In this document: positions 47,496-57,385 of the stretch, piece by piece
Layout: each line of letters opens with the position of its first letter
Position numbering within the stretch: position 1 is the first letter of the stretch
Notes under the pieces: generated by a model
Database searches by the model: none
What the model was told of the DNA's origin: nothing
The model's input: only the letters and a program-made list of their open reading frames with translations
Source of the DNA: Pseudidiomarina tainanensis
GTDB lineage: Bacteria; Pseudomonadota; Gammaproteobacteria; Enterobacterales; Alteromonadaceae
DNA length: 64,000 bases
Assembly: GCF_004214835.1 (NCBI RefSeq)
Contig: NZ_PIQJ01000001.1
Coordinates: forward strand, 744,001-808,000
Direction of reading: 5' to 3'
Program-made: the position numbers and the translations under genes

Positions 47496-48474
47496 GTTGC
47501 CTCCAAGAACCGCGAATTGTGTGGAGTAACATCAGCGCCAGTATGAACCAAGCTAACCCCAGCGGCCAGTGGTATAAGGCGGTTTGTGGTCGCCGCAGTT
47601 GATTATCACCTTGCACCGGCTCATAGGCATCAAGTTCGGTATAAATATTTTCAAGCTCTTCTGTACTGCGTGCGCGAAAGTACTCGCCACCGGTTTCATC
47701 GGCTAATTGACGTAACATGTTTTCGTCGAGGTCGCGGCTTGGGTTAACGCGTCGTTGCCCAAAAAAGCCATCAACAATAATTTCTTCTGCACCAACCCCG
47801 ATGGTATAAATTTTAACACCATAATATTTCGCCAGCTCAAGTGCTTGCGCAGGTGACACATTACCAGCAGTATTTTGACCGTCGGTAACTAGAATTAATA
47901 TTTTATTGGTTTGCGGCCGGTCGGCAAAGCGCTTAGCGGTAAGAGCAATAGCATCGCCAATGGCGGTGCGTTCACCGATTAGGCGCAATACGGTTTCATC
48001 CAACATCTTTTGTACCGTTGCGCGGTCAAAGGTCATTGGCGCTTGCACGTAGGCCGTGTCGGCAAACAAGATTAAGCCGAGACGATCACCTACACGCCGT
48101 TCGATAAAGTCATGCATGACATATTTGAGCATGGTCAAGCGGTCGACTTGCTCGCCATTGATCGTCATATCAGCGATTTCCATGCTGCCCGACAAATCAA
48201 CCGCAATCATCATTTCACGGGCGTCATTTTGCGCTGGAATGGGTTCTCCCAGCCACTGTGGTCGCATGAAGGCAACAACAACAAGCGTCCATACTAATAG
48301 CCCTATCAGATTTAACCATGTGCGGCTGGTCGGTTGTATCGCTGTTGAAGCGACGGCTGGCAAGTGGGTTACCGTCAACGGTTGCGATTGTTGCGTAAAA
48401 GCCCGCCTGAACCAACGATAAATAAGAGGAATAGGCCAAATTAAGCCAACCCAAAGCCATGCGAAATCAATCAT
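47488..48474 (-). CDS. batA: BatA-like VWA membrane protein
   Basis: 328 residues. Membrane spans lie at both ends (WLWVGLIWPIPLIYRWF, LNLIGLLVWTLVVVAFM and PLGLAWFILALMLLHTI). A von Willebrand A domain at about 88-270 has an intact MIDAS DLSGSME, plus TAIGDAIALTAKRF and LVTDGQNTAGN, so metal-dependent ligand binding should be possible. It begins 8 bases inside the DUF4381 gene and ends 8 bases inside batB. A partner role with MoxR follows from the family, not from the sequence itself. Confidence 0.9.
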   Translation of the reverse strand: MIDFAWLWVGLIWPIPLIYRWFRRAFTQQSQPLTVTHLPAVASTAIQPTSRTWLNLIGLLVWTLVVVAFMRPQWLGEPIPAQNDAREMMIAVDLSGSMEIADMTINGEQVDRLTMLKYVMHDFIERRVGDRLGLILFADTAYVQAPMTFDRATVQKMLDETVLRLIGERTAIGDAIALTAKRFADRPQTNKILILVTDGQNTAGNVSPAQALELAKYYGVKIYTIGVGAEEIIVDGFFGQRRVNPSRDLDENMLRQLADETGGEYFRARSTEELENIYTELDAYEPVQGDNQLRRPQTALYHWPLGLAWFILALMLLHTIRGSWRQHG

Positions 48475-48961
48475 CGCCTTGCTCCTTGGGCTGCGTCTGT
48501 TGCTGCTTATTCAAAAGCGGTAACGCTCGTTTTAACCATACCTCCGCGAACTCCCGATAAGGCTCCAACCATGGTTGCTGCTCGGCAATGGGTTGGTAAC
48601 TGACTTCGCATAATGCGCTAAGCAGTGGTTGATATCGACGTTGTTGGCGAGCACTAAGTTGGGCGCTTAGAAACTCCCACCACGATAATGTGCGTTCGTG
48701 CGGCAGGTACGCTAATGTCGCTTGCTTGAGCAATAAGGTGACGTCGCTCAATGTTTGCGGAGGGTGTTGGCGAAGCTGGCGCAGGGCGAGTCGCCGCGGA
48801 CGACGTTTGCGATAGGCGCGAACACTCCAAACAATAGTACCAACTATGGTCACAAAAACGACTATGGCGACAATGTACCAGCCGATTGCCAGCGGCCACC
48901 AGGTTGCTGCTGGTGCTGCGACAATGTCATTTATTTCAATGGGCTGATCGAGCAACATCAT
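48467..48961 (-). CDS. DUF4381 family protein
   Basis: 164 residues from ATG 48961. One membrane span lies near residues 28-50 (GWYIVAIVVFVTIVGTIVWS), followed by a basic patch and a helical cytoplasmic domain (TLLLKQATLAYLPHERTLSWWEFL). This layout and position between DUF58 and BatA genes match DUF4381 of Bat operons. I use the ATG at 48961 because it overlaps the DUF58 stop as ATGA with GGGAG before it; a longer reading to 49039 lies within the upstream gene. Function is unknown. Confidence 0.87.
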   Translation of the reverse strand: MMLLDQPIEINDIVAAPAATWWPLAIGWYIVAIVVFVTIVGTIVWSVRAYRKRRPRRLALRQLRQHPPQTLSDVTLLLKQATLAYLPHERTLSWWEFLSAQLSARQQRRYQPLLSALCEVSYQPIAEQQPWLEPYREFAEVWLKRALPLLNKQQQTQPKEQGDD

Positions 48962-49938
48962 AATAATTCTCCCGGCCATTGATTTTCGAGCGCGTCGGCT
49001 GTGGAGAACAAACGCAACGAACATCCCAGTTGCTGCCACTGCTTGAGGGTCGCATGGAGTCGTTGTTGCTGTGAATGTGCATAAGCATGACGTTGGTGCT
49101 TATTATTCGTATCGAAGACAACCTGTTGTTCACCATCCGTCATGGCTAACGGACTGTTCACATTAACTTTGGGTAACGCTAGCTCGAGTGGATCGGAGAT
49201 GGTAAACGGTACCAACTGACAATGCCGTTGTAGGGCAAGACAATGTCGCCATAACGCAGGGTCGTCGCTCATCCAGTCGCTAATTAAATAAATGATACTG
49301 CCTGGGCGTGCAATCTGCTGCAGTCGCTCCAGTGCTTGTGCAAAAACATTCTGATGACGGTGCTGTTGCTGCCAACCGGACAGCGCGAGTTGTTGCTGTT
49401 CAACAAGATGATGAATCACTTGCATAACGCCATGATGCCGCGCTTGCGGCTTTATCTCGACATGCCCATATTGGCTCGTAATCACCGCGCCAATGCGATC
49501 ACCGCGAGCTACCGCTAACCAAGCTAACGAGGCAGCTAGATGGCAAGCTTGTACTGATTTAAATAGCAACTGGCTTCCAAACTGCATGCTGTCACTTAAA
49601 TCGACGACCACAAATACTGGTCGTTCACGTTCTTCACGAAATAGCTTGGTATGCGGCGTACCCGTGCGCGCTGTAACGCGCCAGTCAATTGCGCGAATAT
49701 CATCACCAGCTTGATAATGACGAAATTCATCAAACTCCATGCCGCGGCCTTTAAACTTGCTGAGCAACGCGCCGGACGGCCCCGGCGGCGGGTGCAACCG
49801 GCGAAACCGTTGAAATGCGTTGACTTTGCTACGGTAGTACATCAGTTCGTGACTGCTCACATGAACACCGTCGCTACGCCATGTGTTCAGCCATTGCGTG
49901 ATGAATTCTGGTGTTAATGGGGTACGACGTGCGCTCAT
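48958..49938 (-). CDS. DUF58 domain protein of the MoxR-Bat operon
   Basis: 326 residues with a VWA-like fold. The DUF58 core signature reads GRGMEFDEFRHYQAGDDIRAIDWRVTARTG in two parts around residues 64-93, followed by LFREERERPVFVVVDLSDSMQFGS with a MIDAS-like DLSDS. No membrane span is seen. It begins directly after the moxR stop (TAA then ATG) and overlaps DUF4381 as ATGA. It probably acts in a complex with MoxR, as inferred from constant gene pairing. Confidence 0.92.
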   Translation of the reverse strand: MSARRTPLTPEFITQWLNTWRSDGVHVSSHELMYYRSKVNAFQRFRRLHPPPGPSGALLSKFKGRGMEFDEFRHYQAGDDIRAIDWRVTARTGTPHTKLFREERERPVFVVVDLSDSMQFGSQLLFKSVQACHLAASLAWLAVARGDRIGAVITSQYGHVEIKPQARHHGVMQVIHHLVEQQQLALSGWQQQHRHQNVFAQALERLQQIARPGSIIYLISDWMSDDPALWRHCLALQRHCQLVPFTISDPLELALPKVNVNSPLAMTDGEQQVVFDTNNKHQRHAYAHSQQQRLHATLKQWQQLGCSLRLFSTADALENQWPGELL

Positions 49939-50895
49939 TTAAGGTGCTGGAACTAATTGAATGATTTGCGCTAACACTTGGTCGGCGTCGATACCATCAG
50001 CTTCTGCTTGATAACTCAGAATAATCCGGTGACGCAAAACCTTGGCATAAACCGCATGAATATCATCTGGCGTGACAAAATCGCGCTGTTGCAACCAAGC
50101 GCGTGCGCGCGCACAGCGGTCAAGTGCAATCGTTGCACGAGGGCTGGCGCCGTAATTTAACCAGCGTGCTAAGTCGCTACTATAAAAACTAGGTTCACGA
50201 GTCGCGATGACGAGTTGAACGAGGTAGTTTTCAACCGCTTCGTCCATGTAGATACCCAGTACTTCTTTGCGGGCGTTGAAAATATCTTGTTGCTTTAACG
50301 GTTGCGGCATGTCGGCCTGACCTTGCAACTCTTCGCCACGGGTTAGACGCAAAATATCGCGCTCGGTATCGGCGTTCGGGTAATCCAAATTAAGATGCAT
50401 CAGAAAACGGTCGAGCTGTGCTTCAGGTAGCGGATAAGTGCCTTCTTGCTCGAGCGGGTTCTGAGTGGCAAGCACCATAAACAGCGCCGGCAACGGATAG
50501 GTTTTTTGTCCAACTGTAATTTGGCGTTCAGCCATAGCTTCTAGTAACGCAGACTGAACTTTCGCTGGGGCTCGGTTAATTTCGTCAGCCAAAATAATGT
50601 TATGAAACAACGGCCCTTGCTGAAACACGAACTCCCCAGTTTCTGGGCGATAAATATCGGTACCGGTTAAATCTGCGGGTAATAGGTCTGGGGTAAATTG
50701 TACGCGGTGGAAGCTGCCTTCGACACCTTTAGCTAGCGCGTTAACGGCTCGTGTTTTGGCTAGTCCAGGAGGCCCCTCAACTAACAAGTGACCATCGGCT
50801 AGTAAGGCAACGAGTAAGCTTTCGGTGAAATCAGGTTGCCCCAAAACTTGACTGTCGAGGTAGTTGCGTAATGCTTGAAACTGTTCAGCTGCCAT
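49939..50895 (-). CDS. MoxR family AAA+ ATPase
   Basis: 318-residue ATPase heading the Bat operon. Walker A is EGPPGLAKTRAVNAL near residue 37. Walker B is FHNIILADEINRAPAKVQ, the sensor-1 region is VLATQNPLEQEGTYPLPEAQLDRF, and the MoxR arginine-finger and sensor-2 segments follow. MoxR proteins act as chaperones for VWA-domain partners, four of which (DUF58, BatA, BatB, BatD region) follow here without gaps. AGAGGA stands before the ATG. Its upstream region faces fadI divergently and contains an 11-base-spaced CTATACT repeat. Confidence 0.95.
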   Translation of the reverse strand: MAAEQFQALRNYLDSQVLGQPDFTESLLVALLADGHLLVEGPPGLAKTRAVNALAKGVEGSFHRVQFTPDLLPADLTGTDIYRPETGEFVFQQGPLFHNIILADEINRAPAKVQSALLEAMAERQITVGQKTYPLPALFMVLATQNPLEQEGTYPLPEAQLDRFLMHLNLDYPNADTERDILRLTRGEELQGQADMPQPLKQQDIFNARKEVLGIYMDEAVENYLVQLVIATREPSFYSSDLARWLNYGASPRATIALDRCARARAWLQQRDFVTPDDIHAVYAKVLRHRIILSYQAEADGIDADQVLAQIIQLVPAP

Positions 50896-51012
50896 CAGAT
50901 TCCTCTGCTTTGTGTATATTACTTCTATACTATCGCTATACTCTATGTTCGCACTTTACCGAAAACAACGGTTTAATTCTCGCCAAAGACCCGTTAAAAT
51001 TTGTAACCATCT

Positions 51013-51029
51013 ATGAGGTCAGACCAGAT
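51013..51029. promoter_or_regulatory. FadR-like operator upstream of fadIJ
   Basis: ATGAGGTCAGACCAGAT contains the perfect inverted repeat GGTC-A-GACC. It closely resembles the E. coli fadB operator ATCTGGTACGACCAGAT. It is 39 bases before the fadI ATG, where a fatty-acid-responsive repressor would act. Confidence 0.65.
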
Positions 51030-51067
51030 TAAGGAATGACCATAACAAAACAACAGAGGACAAATCT

Positions 51068-52378
51068 ATGGCCGCACGTCAGAATCTGACCACTGCTTCA
51101 GGCGACCGCATTGCGATTGTCGCCGGCTTGCGTACCCCGTTTGCGAAGCAGGCGACCTATTTCCATGGCGTTCCTGCATTGGACATGGGCAAAATGGTGG
51201 TGCAAGAGCTACTTAATCGTTACAGCTTGGACCCAAATGAAGTAGAGCAGTTAGTGTATGGGCAAGTTGTGCAGATGCCGAAGGCTCCGAACATTGCTCG
51301 TGAAATCGTTTTGGGCACAAGTTTGCCGGTGTCTACTGACGCGTACAGTGTATCACGTGCTTGTGCGACGAGTTTTCAAACTACGGTCAACGTACTAGAA
51401 AGTATGTTGGTTGGAAATATCTCTGTGGGTATTGCTGGCGGCGCTGATTCGTCTTCAGTTTTGCCAATTGGTGTGTCACGAGCACTGGCACATGCACTGG
51501 TTGATTTGAATAAAGCAAAAACTCTAGGCCAACGCTTAAATATATTAAAGCGTTTGCGGTTTAAAGATTTAATGCCGGTACCGCCAGCCATTGCCGAATA
51601 CAGCACAGGTTTGACGATGGGCGATACAGCTGAACAAATGGCAAAGACACACAATATTAGTCGTGCCGATCAAGATGCCTTGGCACACCGCTCACATAGC
51701 CTAGCGCATGAAGCATGGGAAGCCGGCAAGCTTGATAGCGAAGTGATGACGGCCTATGCAGAACCATACAAAGATTTCTTAAAACGCGACAATACAGTAC
51801 GCAGTGACTCTAAGTTGGATGGTTATGCGAAGCTGCGTCCAGTGTTTGATCGTAAACACGGTACGGTGACAGCTGCCAATAGTACCGCGTTAACCGATGG
51901 CGCCAGTGCGGTTTTATTGATGACTGAAAGCAAAGCCAAAGCACTTGGCTATGAGGTTTTAGGTTACATTCGTAGTTATGCATTCAGTGCTATTGATGTG
52001 TGGGAAGACATGCTCATGGGGCCGTCTTATGCCACACCGATCGCACTGGATCGTGCGGGTATGAAGTTAAGTGATTTAACCCTCATTGAAATGCATGAAG
52101 CTTTCGCCGCGCAAACTCTGGCCAATATGAAAATGTTTGCCAGCAAGAAATTTGCTGAAGAGAAACTGGGCCGGAGTGAAGCAATCGGCGAAATCGATAT
52201 GGATAAATTCAACGTGATGGGAGGCTCGTTAGCTTATGGCCACCCATTTGCAGCAACGGGAGCGCGGTTAATTACGCAAACCCTGAATGAATTGAAACGT
52301 CGCGGCGGCGGAGTCGGTTTAACCACGGCCTGTGCCGCTGGTGGATTAGGTGCAGCAATGATTGTGGAGACTGAATAA
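51068..52378 (+). CDS. fadI: 3-ketoacyl-CoA thiolase FadI
   Basis: Beta-oxidation thiolase releasing acetyl-CoA; in the FadI/FadJ pair this is the alpha-2 beta-2 partner. The nucleophile is Cys99 (SRACATSFQ). The His sites are MHEAFAAQ and [10 protein letters not shown], and the second Cys is in [13 protein letters not shown]. It is 436 residues, the same length as E. coli FadI, which distinguishes it from the shorter FadA. Its stop overlaps the fadJ start (TAATG). A FadR-like operator precedes it. Confidence 0.95.
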   Translation: MAARQNLTTASGDRIAIVAGLRTPFAKQATYFHGVPALDMGKMVVQELLNRYSLDPNEVEQLVYGQVVQMPKAPNIAREIVLGTSLPVSTDAYSVSRACATSFQTTVNVLESMLVGNISVGIAGGADSSSVLPIGVSRALAHALVDLNKAKTLGQRLNILKRLRFKDLMPVPPAIAEYSTGLTMGDTAEQMAKTHNISRADQDALAHRSHSLAHEAWEAGKLDSEVMTAYAEPYKDFLKRDNTVRSDSKLDGYAKLRPVFDRKHGTVTAANSTALTDGASAVLLMTESKAKALGYEVLGYIRSYAFSAIDVWEDMLMGPSYATPIALDRAGMKLSDLTLIEMHEAFAAQTLANMKMFASKKFAEEKLGRSEAIGEIDMDKFNVMGGSLAYGHPFAATGARLITQTLNELKRRGGGVGLTTACAAGGLGAAMIVETE

Positions 52379-54501
52379 TGAGCGAACAACAAGCCTTTAC
52401 GCTAGAGTTACGCGATGATCAGGTAGCGGTCATCCACATTGATGTACCGGGCGAATCGATGAACACTTTAAAAGCATCGTTTGCCGAAGAAGTTGCCGGA
52501 GTGCTTAATCAATTGGAGCAACAGCGCGACCTGAAGGGCGTTGTGGTCATCAGTGATAAACCAGGTTCATTCGTCGCGGGCGCTGATATTAGCATGATTG
52601 ACGCTTGTGAGAACGCAGCTGATACCGAGAGCCTTGCACGCCAAGGGCAGGCGATGTTCGACCGTATTGAAGCCTTGCAAGTACCAGTGGTAGCTGCCAT
52701 TGATGGCGCCTGTTTGGGCGGCGGTTTGGAGTTGGCGCTCGCTTGTCATTACCGCGTAGCAACGGATAGCAATAAAACCATTATTGGTTTGCCAGAGGTT
52801 CAACTCGGTTTGTTACCTGGCTCAGGCGGAACGCAGCGTCTGCCGCGTTTAATCGGTATTCAAAAAGCATTACCTCTTATTTTAACGGGTAAGCAATTGC
52901 GCGCAAAGCAAGCGAAAAAGCTGGGTATTGTCGATGATGTGGTGCCACCAAGTATTCTATTAGATGCGGCGGTGAAGTTGGCATTATCAAGCAAAGCAAA
53001 AGTGAAGCGCGTACGTCATTCACTGTTAAATAAATTGCTTGAAGGAACCGGTGTTGGTCGTGGCATTATTTTCTCGAAAGCACGCGAGCAAGCCCAAGCG
53101 AAGGCCAAGGGTAATTATCCGGCATTGGATAAAATTATCGATACGATTGCGTATGGTTCTGATAAAGGTTTTCAGGCAGGACTTGAGTATGAAGCTCGTT
53201 CGTTCGGTGAATTAGCGATGACACCTGAGTCGAAGCAACTACGCAATATCTTTTTTGCGACCACAGCAATGAAGAAAGAAACCGGAGCTGGCGATACGAA
53301 ACCTCGTCAGGTTGAGCGCGTTGGTGTACTTGGTGGTGGCTTGATGGGTGGCGGAATTGCCTACGTATCCGCTGCGAAAGCTGGGTTACCTGCACGCATC
53401 AAAGACATTTCAGAGCAAGGTATTGTGCACGCACTGAAATATAGCTACGACTTACTGAACAAGAAGGTTAAACGTAAGCATATGCCGCGCGCTGAGCTTG
53501 AAGCGACGATGTTACGTTTGAGTGGAAGCCTTGATTACAGTGGTTTTGACCGAGTTGATGTAGTGATTGAAGCGGTGTTTGAAGATCTCAACTTGAAGCA
53601 GCAAATGGTTGCCGATATTGAGGCTGTAGCGAGCGAAAACACGATTTTCGCAACAAATACTTCGAGCTTACCGATTACCAAAATTGCCGCGCAAGCGCAG
53701 CGTCCGGAAAATGTGATCGGATTACATTATTTCTCACCGGTTGATAAAATGCCATTGGCTGAAATTATCACCCATGCGGGGACTTCGGATGAAACCATTG
53801 CAACGACGGTGGCACTAGCGAAGAAGCAGGGCAAAACACCTATTGTCGTGAAAGATGGTGCGGGTTTCTATGTCAATCGTATTCTTGCGCCTTATATGAA
53901 TGAATCGGCACGTTTGGTTCTTGAAGGCGAGCCAATTGAGGTTGTTGATAGCGCACTCGTTAAATTTGGCTTCCCAGTTGGCCCCATGAAGTTGATGGAC
54001 GAAGTCGGTATTGATGTGGCTGCGAAGGTGGCGCCAATTATGGCTGATGAGTTGGGCGATCGATTCCGCGCGCCGGATGCGTTTGGTAAGTTATTGGATG
54101 ACGAACGCAAAGGCAAAAAGAACAAAAAAGGCTTTTATGCCTATTCAGGTAAGAAACCAGGAAAGGCCGTTGATGAGTCTGTGTATACCTTGCTTGGCAT
54201 CAGCCCGTCAGCGAAGTTAGGCGGCGAAGAAATTGCTCAACGCACTGTGTTGTTGATGCTAAACGAAGCGGCATACTGTCTTGATGAAGGCATTATTCGT
54301 AGTGCGCGAGATGGTGATATCGGTGCGATTTTCGGAATTGGCTTCCCACCGTTCCGTGGTGGTCCATTCCGTTATATGGATGCCATAGGCGTTGCTGAAA
54401 TCGTACGTCGATTACAGAGCTATCAAAAGCAACATGGTGAGCGTTATACGCCAGCACCATTGTTGCTGAAAATGGCAGAAAATAACGAGCGCTTTTATTA
54501 A
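52378..54501 (+). CDS. fadJ: Multifunctional fatty acid oxidation protein FadJ
   Basis: Enoyl-CoA hydratase and L-3-hydroxyacyl-CoA dehydrogenase. The crotonase domain (residues 1-200) keeps both catalytic Glu regions, [15 protein letters not shown] and [18 protein letters not shown]. The NAD-binding motif [16 protein letters not shown] lies near 317-332, the catalytic His is in [15 protein letters not shown], and C-terminal dehydrogenase repeats include [16 protein letters not shown]. It is 707 residues. It is coupled to fadI by a one-base overlap. A 9-base hairpin encloses its stop codon. Confidence 0.96.
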   Translation: MSEQQAFTLELRDDQVAVIHIDVPGESMNTLKASFAEEVAGVLNQLEQQRDLKGVVVISDKPGSFVAGADISMIDACENAADTESLARQGQAMFDRIEALQVPVVAAIDGACLGGGLELALACHYRVATDSNKTIIGLPEVQLGLLPGSGGTQRLPRLIGIQKALPLILTGKQLRAKQAKKLGIVDDVVPPSILLDAAVKLALSSKAKVKRVRHSLLNKLLEGTGVGRGIIFSKAREQAQAKAKGNYPALDKIIDTIAYGSDKGFQAGLEYEARSFGELAMTPESKQLRNIFFATTAMKKETGAGDTKPRQVERVGVLGGGLMGGGIAYVSAAKAGLPARIKDISEQGIVHALKYSYDLLNKKVKRKHMPRAELEATMLRLSGSLDYSGFDRVDVVIEAVFEDLNLKQQMVADIEAVASENTIFATNTSSLPITKIAAQAQRPENVIGLHYFSPVDKMPLAEIITHAGTSDETIATTVALAKKQGKTPIVVKDGAGFYVNRILAPYMNESARLVLEGEPIEVVDSALVKFGFPVGPMKLMDEVGIDVAAKVAPIMADELGDRFRAPDAFGKLLDDERKGKKNKKGFYAYSGKKPGKAVDESVYTLLGISPSAKLGGEEIAQRTVLLMLNEAAYCLDEGIIRSARDGDIGAIFGIGFPPFRGGPFRYMDAIGVAEIVRRLQSYQKQHGERYTPAPLLLKMAENNERFY

Positions 54502-54508
54502 GCGCTCG
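54486..54508 (+). other. Hairpin enclosing the fadJ stop codon
   Basis: Perfect 9-base stem CGAGCGCTT/AAGCGCTCG with loop TTATT. The TAA stop straddles the loop and 3' arm. No T run follows, so it is a possible 3' processing or stability element rather than a terminator. Confidence 0.5.
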
Positions 54509-54547
54509 ATGCTTTAAGTTGTATCAGTTGTAAAAATTGGAGTTAAG

Positions 54548-54745
54548 ATGTTTATTGCGCTGTGTTGTTTGTTGTCTGCGCTGACGTTATATATTCAAGC
54601 TTTAACCCATGCAATGGGTGCAAAACGTTGGGGCGTGTTGGGGCTGTTATTGGGGCCATTCGTCATGCCGATGTTTTTTACCCATAAACGGATGACGATG
54701 TTAAAAGCCCAAGGTCGGGCTAATGTATCGATGCTGGTACGCTGA
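54548..54745 (+). CDS. Small membrane protein of unknown function
   Basis: 65 residues with two hydrophobic stretches (FIALCCLLSALTLYIQAL and WGVLGLLLGPFVMPMFF) and a basic tail (THKRMTMLK). GGAG stands at good spacing before the ATG, and the frame follows fadJ by 46 bases in the same direction, which supports a real gene. The last 26 bases overlap the 3' end of the opposing cyclase gene. I do not recognise the family. Confidence 0.6.
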   Translation: MFIALCCLLSALTLYIQALTHAMGAKRWGVLGLLLGPFVMPMFFTHKRMTMLKAQGRANVSMLVR

Positions 54746-57314
54746 TATGTGCCAAAAACGCATCGCTGGTTAGCGGTTCCGCGAACAAGTAACCTTGCGC
54801 AAATTCGCAGCTTAAGCGGCTTAGTGTTGCCGCTTGAGCTGTATTAACCACCCCTTCGGCGACGACGTCTAGGCCCATGTTGTGCGCCATTGCGACAATT
54901 GACGCAACCATATTACGGTCGCGCTCAGCACCGTTAATATCATCCACAAACGCTTTATCTATTTTCAAGGTTTGAATCGGGAAACGCTTGAGGTAGGCAA
55001 GCGATGAATACCCTGTACCGAAATCATCCAAAGCTAAATGAATACCGCAATTGTGTAGTTCGGTCATAATCGCAATTGCACGCTCAGGATCTTCCATGAC
55101 CACGCCCTCAGTTATTTCGAGCTCAAGGTGTTCAGGTGCCAGCTGTTCTTCTTTGAGGATGCTTATAATGCGCTTGGTTAAATCGGGCTGCACAAACTGC
55201 TTCGCCGATAAGTTCACGGCAACACGCCCCTGAACGGTGCCTTGCTTGACCCATTCACGCATATCACGACAAGTTTGGCGTAATACTTGCTCGCCCATTT
55301 CAATAATCAGGCCGGTTTCTTCAGCAAGTGGAATAAATTCATTTGGGCTGACTAAACCAATACCTGGAATATTCAGTCGAACCAATGCTTCCAAGCCAAC
55401 AAATTCATAATTGCGCAGGGAAACTTTAGGCTGGTACATCACCTGAATATGGTTGTTGCGAAGCGCTTGGCGTAATTGGTTTTCAACCTGCAAACGTCGC
55501 ACTGCGTTTTTATTCATCGATTCATTAAAGAACTGATAATTGTGACCGCCACGGTTTTTGGCATGATACATGGCCGTATCAGCGTTTTGCAGAAGCTCTT
55601 GTGACGAGGTGCCATCGTTGGGATAAACCACAATACCAATGGAACTCCCAATTACGATATCTTGTTGATTGACATGAAAGGCTTCGCCAACCTGTTTAAG
55701 TATCTTTGTCGCGACATCGGTGATTACACTGAGATCGCTGGTATCTTCAAGCATTAACACGAACTCATCACCACCGAGACGGAAAAAGGTATCTTGTGGT
55801 CGTCCTACTTCAGCAACACGTTCAGCAACTTGGAGCAATAGTTGGTCACCAACATCATGCCCGAGCGAATCATTAATTTTCTTAAAATCATCCAAGTCAA
55901 AAAGGAGTAGAGCGTGTTGAATGCGCTTACGCACTAAATTGGCATGGCTCACTTGGAAATAAGAACGGTTAGGCAGACCGGTGAGTGTATCGGTATTTGA
56001 TAGGCGACGTAATTCGCGTTCTGTCGATTTCCGCTCAGTGATATCAGCAAATGTAGCCACGTAATGTGAAATTCGGTCGCTATCATCGCGAATCGCATCA
56101 AGTGTTAGTTCCATTTGGTACAAGCTACCGTCTTTTCGCAGATCTTCCACTTCACCGTGCCAGCTACCATGTTGTTTTAATAAGCGCTTAATTTGTTCAA
56201 TATACTCAGGACTATAGAGCTGCAACTGCAACGGTCGTCCGAGCATATCATCGCGCGAATAGCCGGTTATTTTCGCCACTGATGCATTGGTTTCGATAAT
56301 TTTAAAGCTGGCATTGTAAATACAAACACCATCGGAAATATTGGTAATAGAAGTCGCTAACATCTTCAACCGTTCTTCGGCAGCAACAAGTGGGGTAATG
56401 TCTTTCAAGGTTCCGGTCATGCGCAACGGCTGTTGCTTGTCATCGCGTTCGACAACTTTGCCCCGGTCAAGTACCGAAATCCATCCGTTGTCAGCTTTCA
56501 CGCGGTAGGTCATTTCAAAATAATTGGTGGCGCCGTCTAAATGCTTTCGCAATTGTTGTTGTAGTTTGGGCAGATCAAGCGGATGAATGTTGCTTGGGCT
56601 ACCGCGCTTACCAGAGCGGATATGATCTATTGGAAACTCATTTAGGTTGCGCCAACTGTTATGTCGATGAATGGTTCCTTCGGGAACATGCCAATCCCAT
56701 AGTTGATCGCCGCTTCCCCAAAGACTCAACTTTAAACGCTCTTCGCTACTTCTGAGTTGTTTAATGGCAAGATGGCGCGCGCGCACAACAAAAAATACGG
56801 CTGCTAGAATGCCTAGCAAAATAAGTGCATATGCACTTATTGCCCATGGTGATAGCCAGCTTGGTGCTGCCACATCAAGTAAAATCTGACGGCGACCGCT
56901 CCAAACCACACCGTCGTAGGATGCTTCAACTTTAAAGGTATATTGCCCGTAACTTAAATTGGTATAGGTCGCGCGTCGATATTCGTTGTCTGTATAGACC
57001 CAATCTCTATCAAAGCCTTCAAGTTGGTACCGATAATAGAGTAATCGCGCATTTGGGGCATAGGGTGCACCAAATTCGATGCTGAATGGGTCTTGGATAT
57101 CGGGAACGTAAAGTGTTTCAGTGTTGTATAGCTGTGGGCGGTTACGCTGATCGAGTTGTTGCGCACTAACCGGTTGATTGGCGAGCCGCAGGTTAATCAG
57201 CTCGACCTGCCAATCTTGGGCGTGTAACGGGAAAGACAACGAAAACACCGAGACAATAACAATTGTCAGTGTTCTGAGACCTAAACTGTAATAAAGCTGT
57301 TGCAGGCGTTGCAC
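54720..57314 (-). CDS. Membrane c-di-GMP enzyme: Y_Y_Y - PAS - PAS - GGDEF - EAL
   Basis: About 864 residues. A signal or anchor segment is followed by one periplasmic Y_Y_Y domain (YYRYQLEGFDRDWVYTDN, YGQYTFKVEAS), a membrane span (ISAYALILLGILAAVFFVV), two PAS domains (WDWHVPEGTIHR; NISDGVCIYNASFKIIETNA), GGDEF (RLGGDEFVL, I-site RPQD intact) and EAL (GLEALVRLNIPG, DDFGTGYSSLAYLKRF). Both catalytic signatures are complete, so synthesis, hydrolysis or both are possible. The beta-propeller that normally precedes Y_Y_Y in such sensors is absent. I favour GTG 57314, which has GGGGA five bases ahead, over TTG 57326. Confidence 0.9.
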   Translation of the reverse strand: MQRLQQLYYSLGLRTLTIVIVSVFSLSFPLHAQDWQVELINLRLANQPVSAQQLDQRNRPQLYNTETLYVPDIQDPFSIEFGAPYAPNARLLYYRYQLEGFDRDWVYTDNEYRRATYTNLSYGQYTFKVEASYDGVVWSGRRQILLDVAAPSWLSPWAISAYALILLGILAAVFFVVRARHLAIKQLRSSEERLKLSLWGSGDQLWDWHVPEGTIHRHNSWRNLNEFPIDHIRSGKRGSPSNIHPLDLPKLQQQLRKHLDGATNYFEMTYRVKADNGWISVLDRGKVVERDDKQQPLRMTGTLKDITPLVAAEERLKMLATSITNISDGVCIYNASFKIIETNASVAKITGYSRDDMLGRPLQLQLYSPEYIEQIKRLLKQHGSWHGEVEDLRKDGSLYQMELTLDAIRDDSDRISHYVATFADITERKSTERELRRLSNTDTLTGLPNRSYFQVSHANLVRKRIQHALLLFDLDDFKKINDSLGHDVGDQLLLQVAERVAEVGRPQDTFFRLGGDEFVLMLEDTSDLSVITDVATKILKQVGEAFHVNQQDIVIGSSIGIVVYPNDGTSSQELLQNADTAMYHAKNRGGHNYQFFNESMNKNAVRRLQVENQLRQALRNNHIQVMYQPKVSLRNYEFVGLEALVRLNIPGIGLVSPNEFIPLAEETGLIIEMGEQVLRQTCRDMREWVKQGTVQGRVAVNLSAKQFVQPDLTKRIISILKEEQLAPEHLELEITEGVVMEDPERAIAIMTELHNCGIHLALDDFGTGYSSLAYLKRFPIQTLKIDKAFVDDINGAERDRNMVASIVAMAHNMGLDVVAEGVVNTAQAATLSRLSCEFAQGYLFAEPLTSDAFLAHISVPASIH

Positions 57315-57385
57315 GCTTTTCCCCAAAAGTGACTGTTTTTTGTACAGCTCTTCTATTTGTTATGTTGCTCATCAAATTAAACAAT

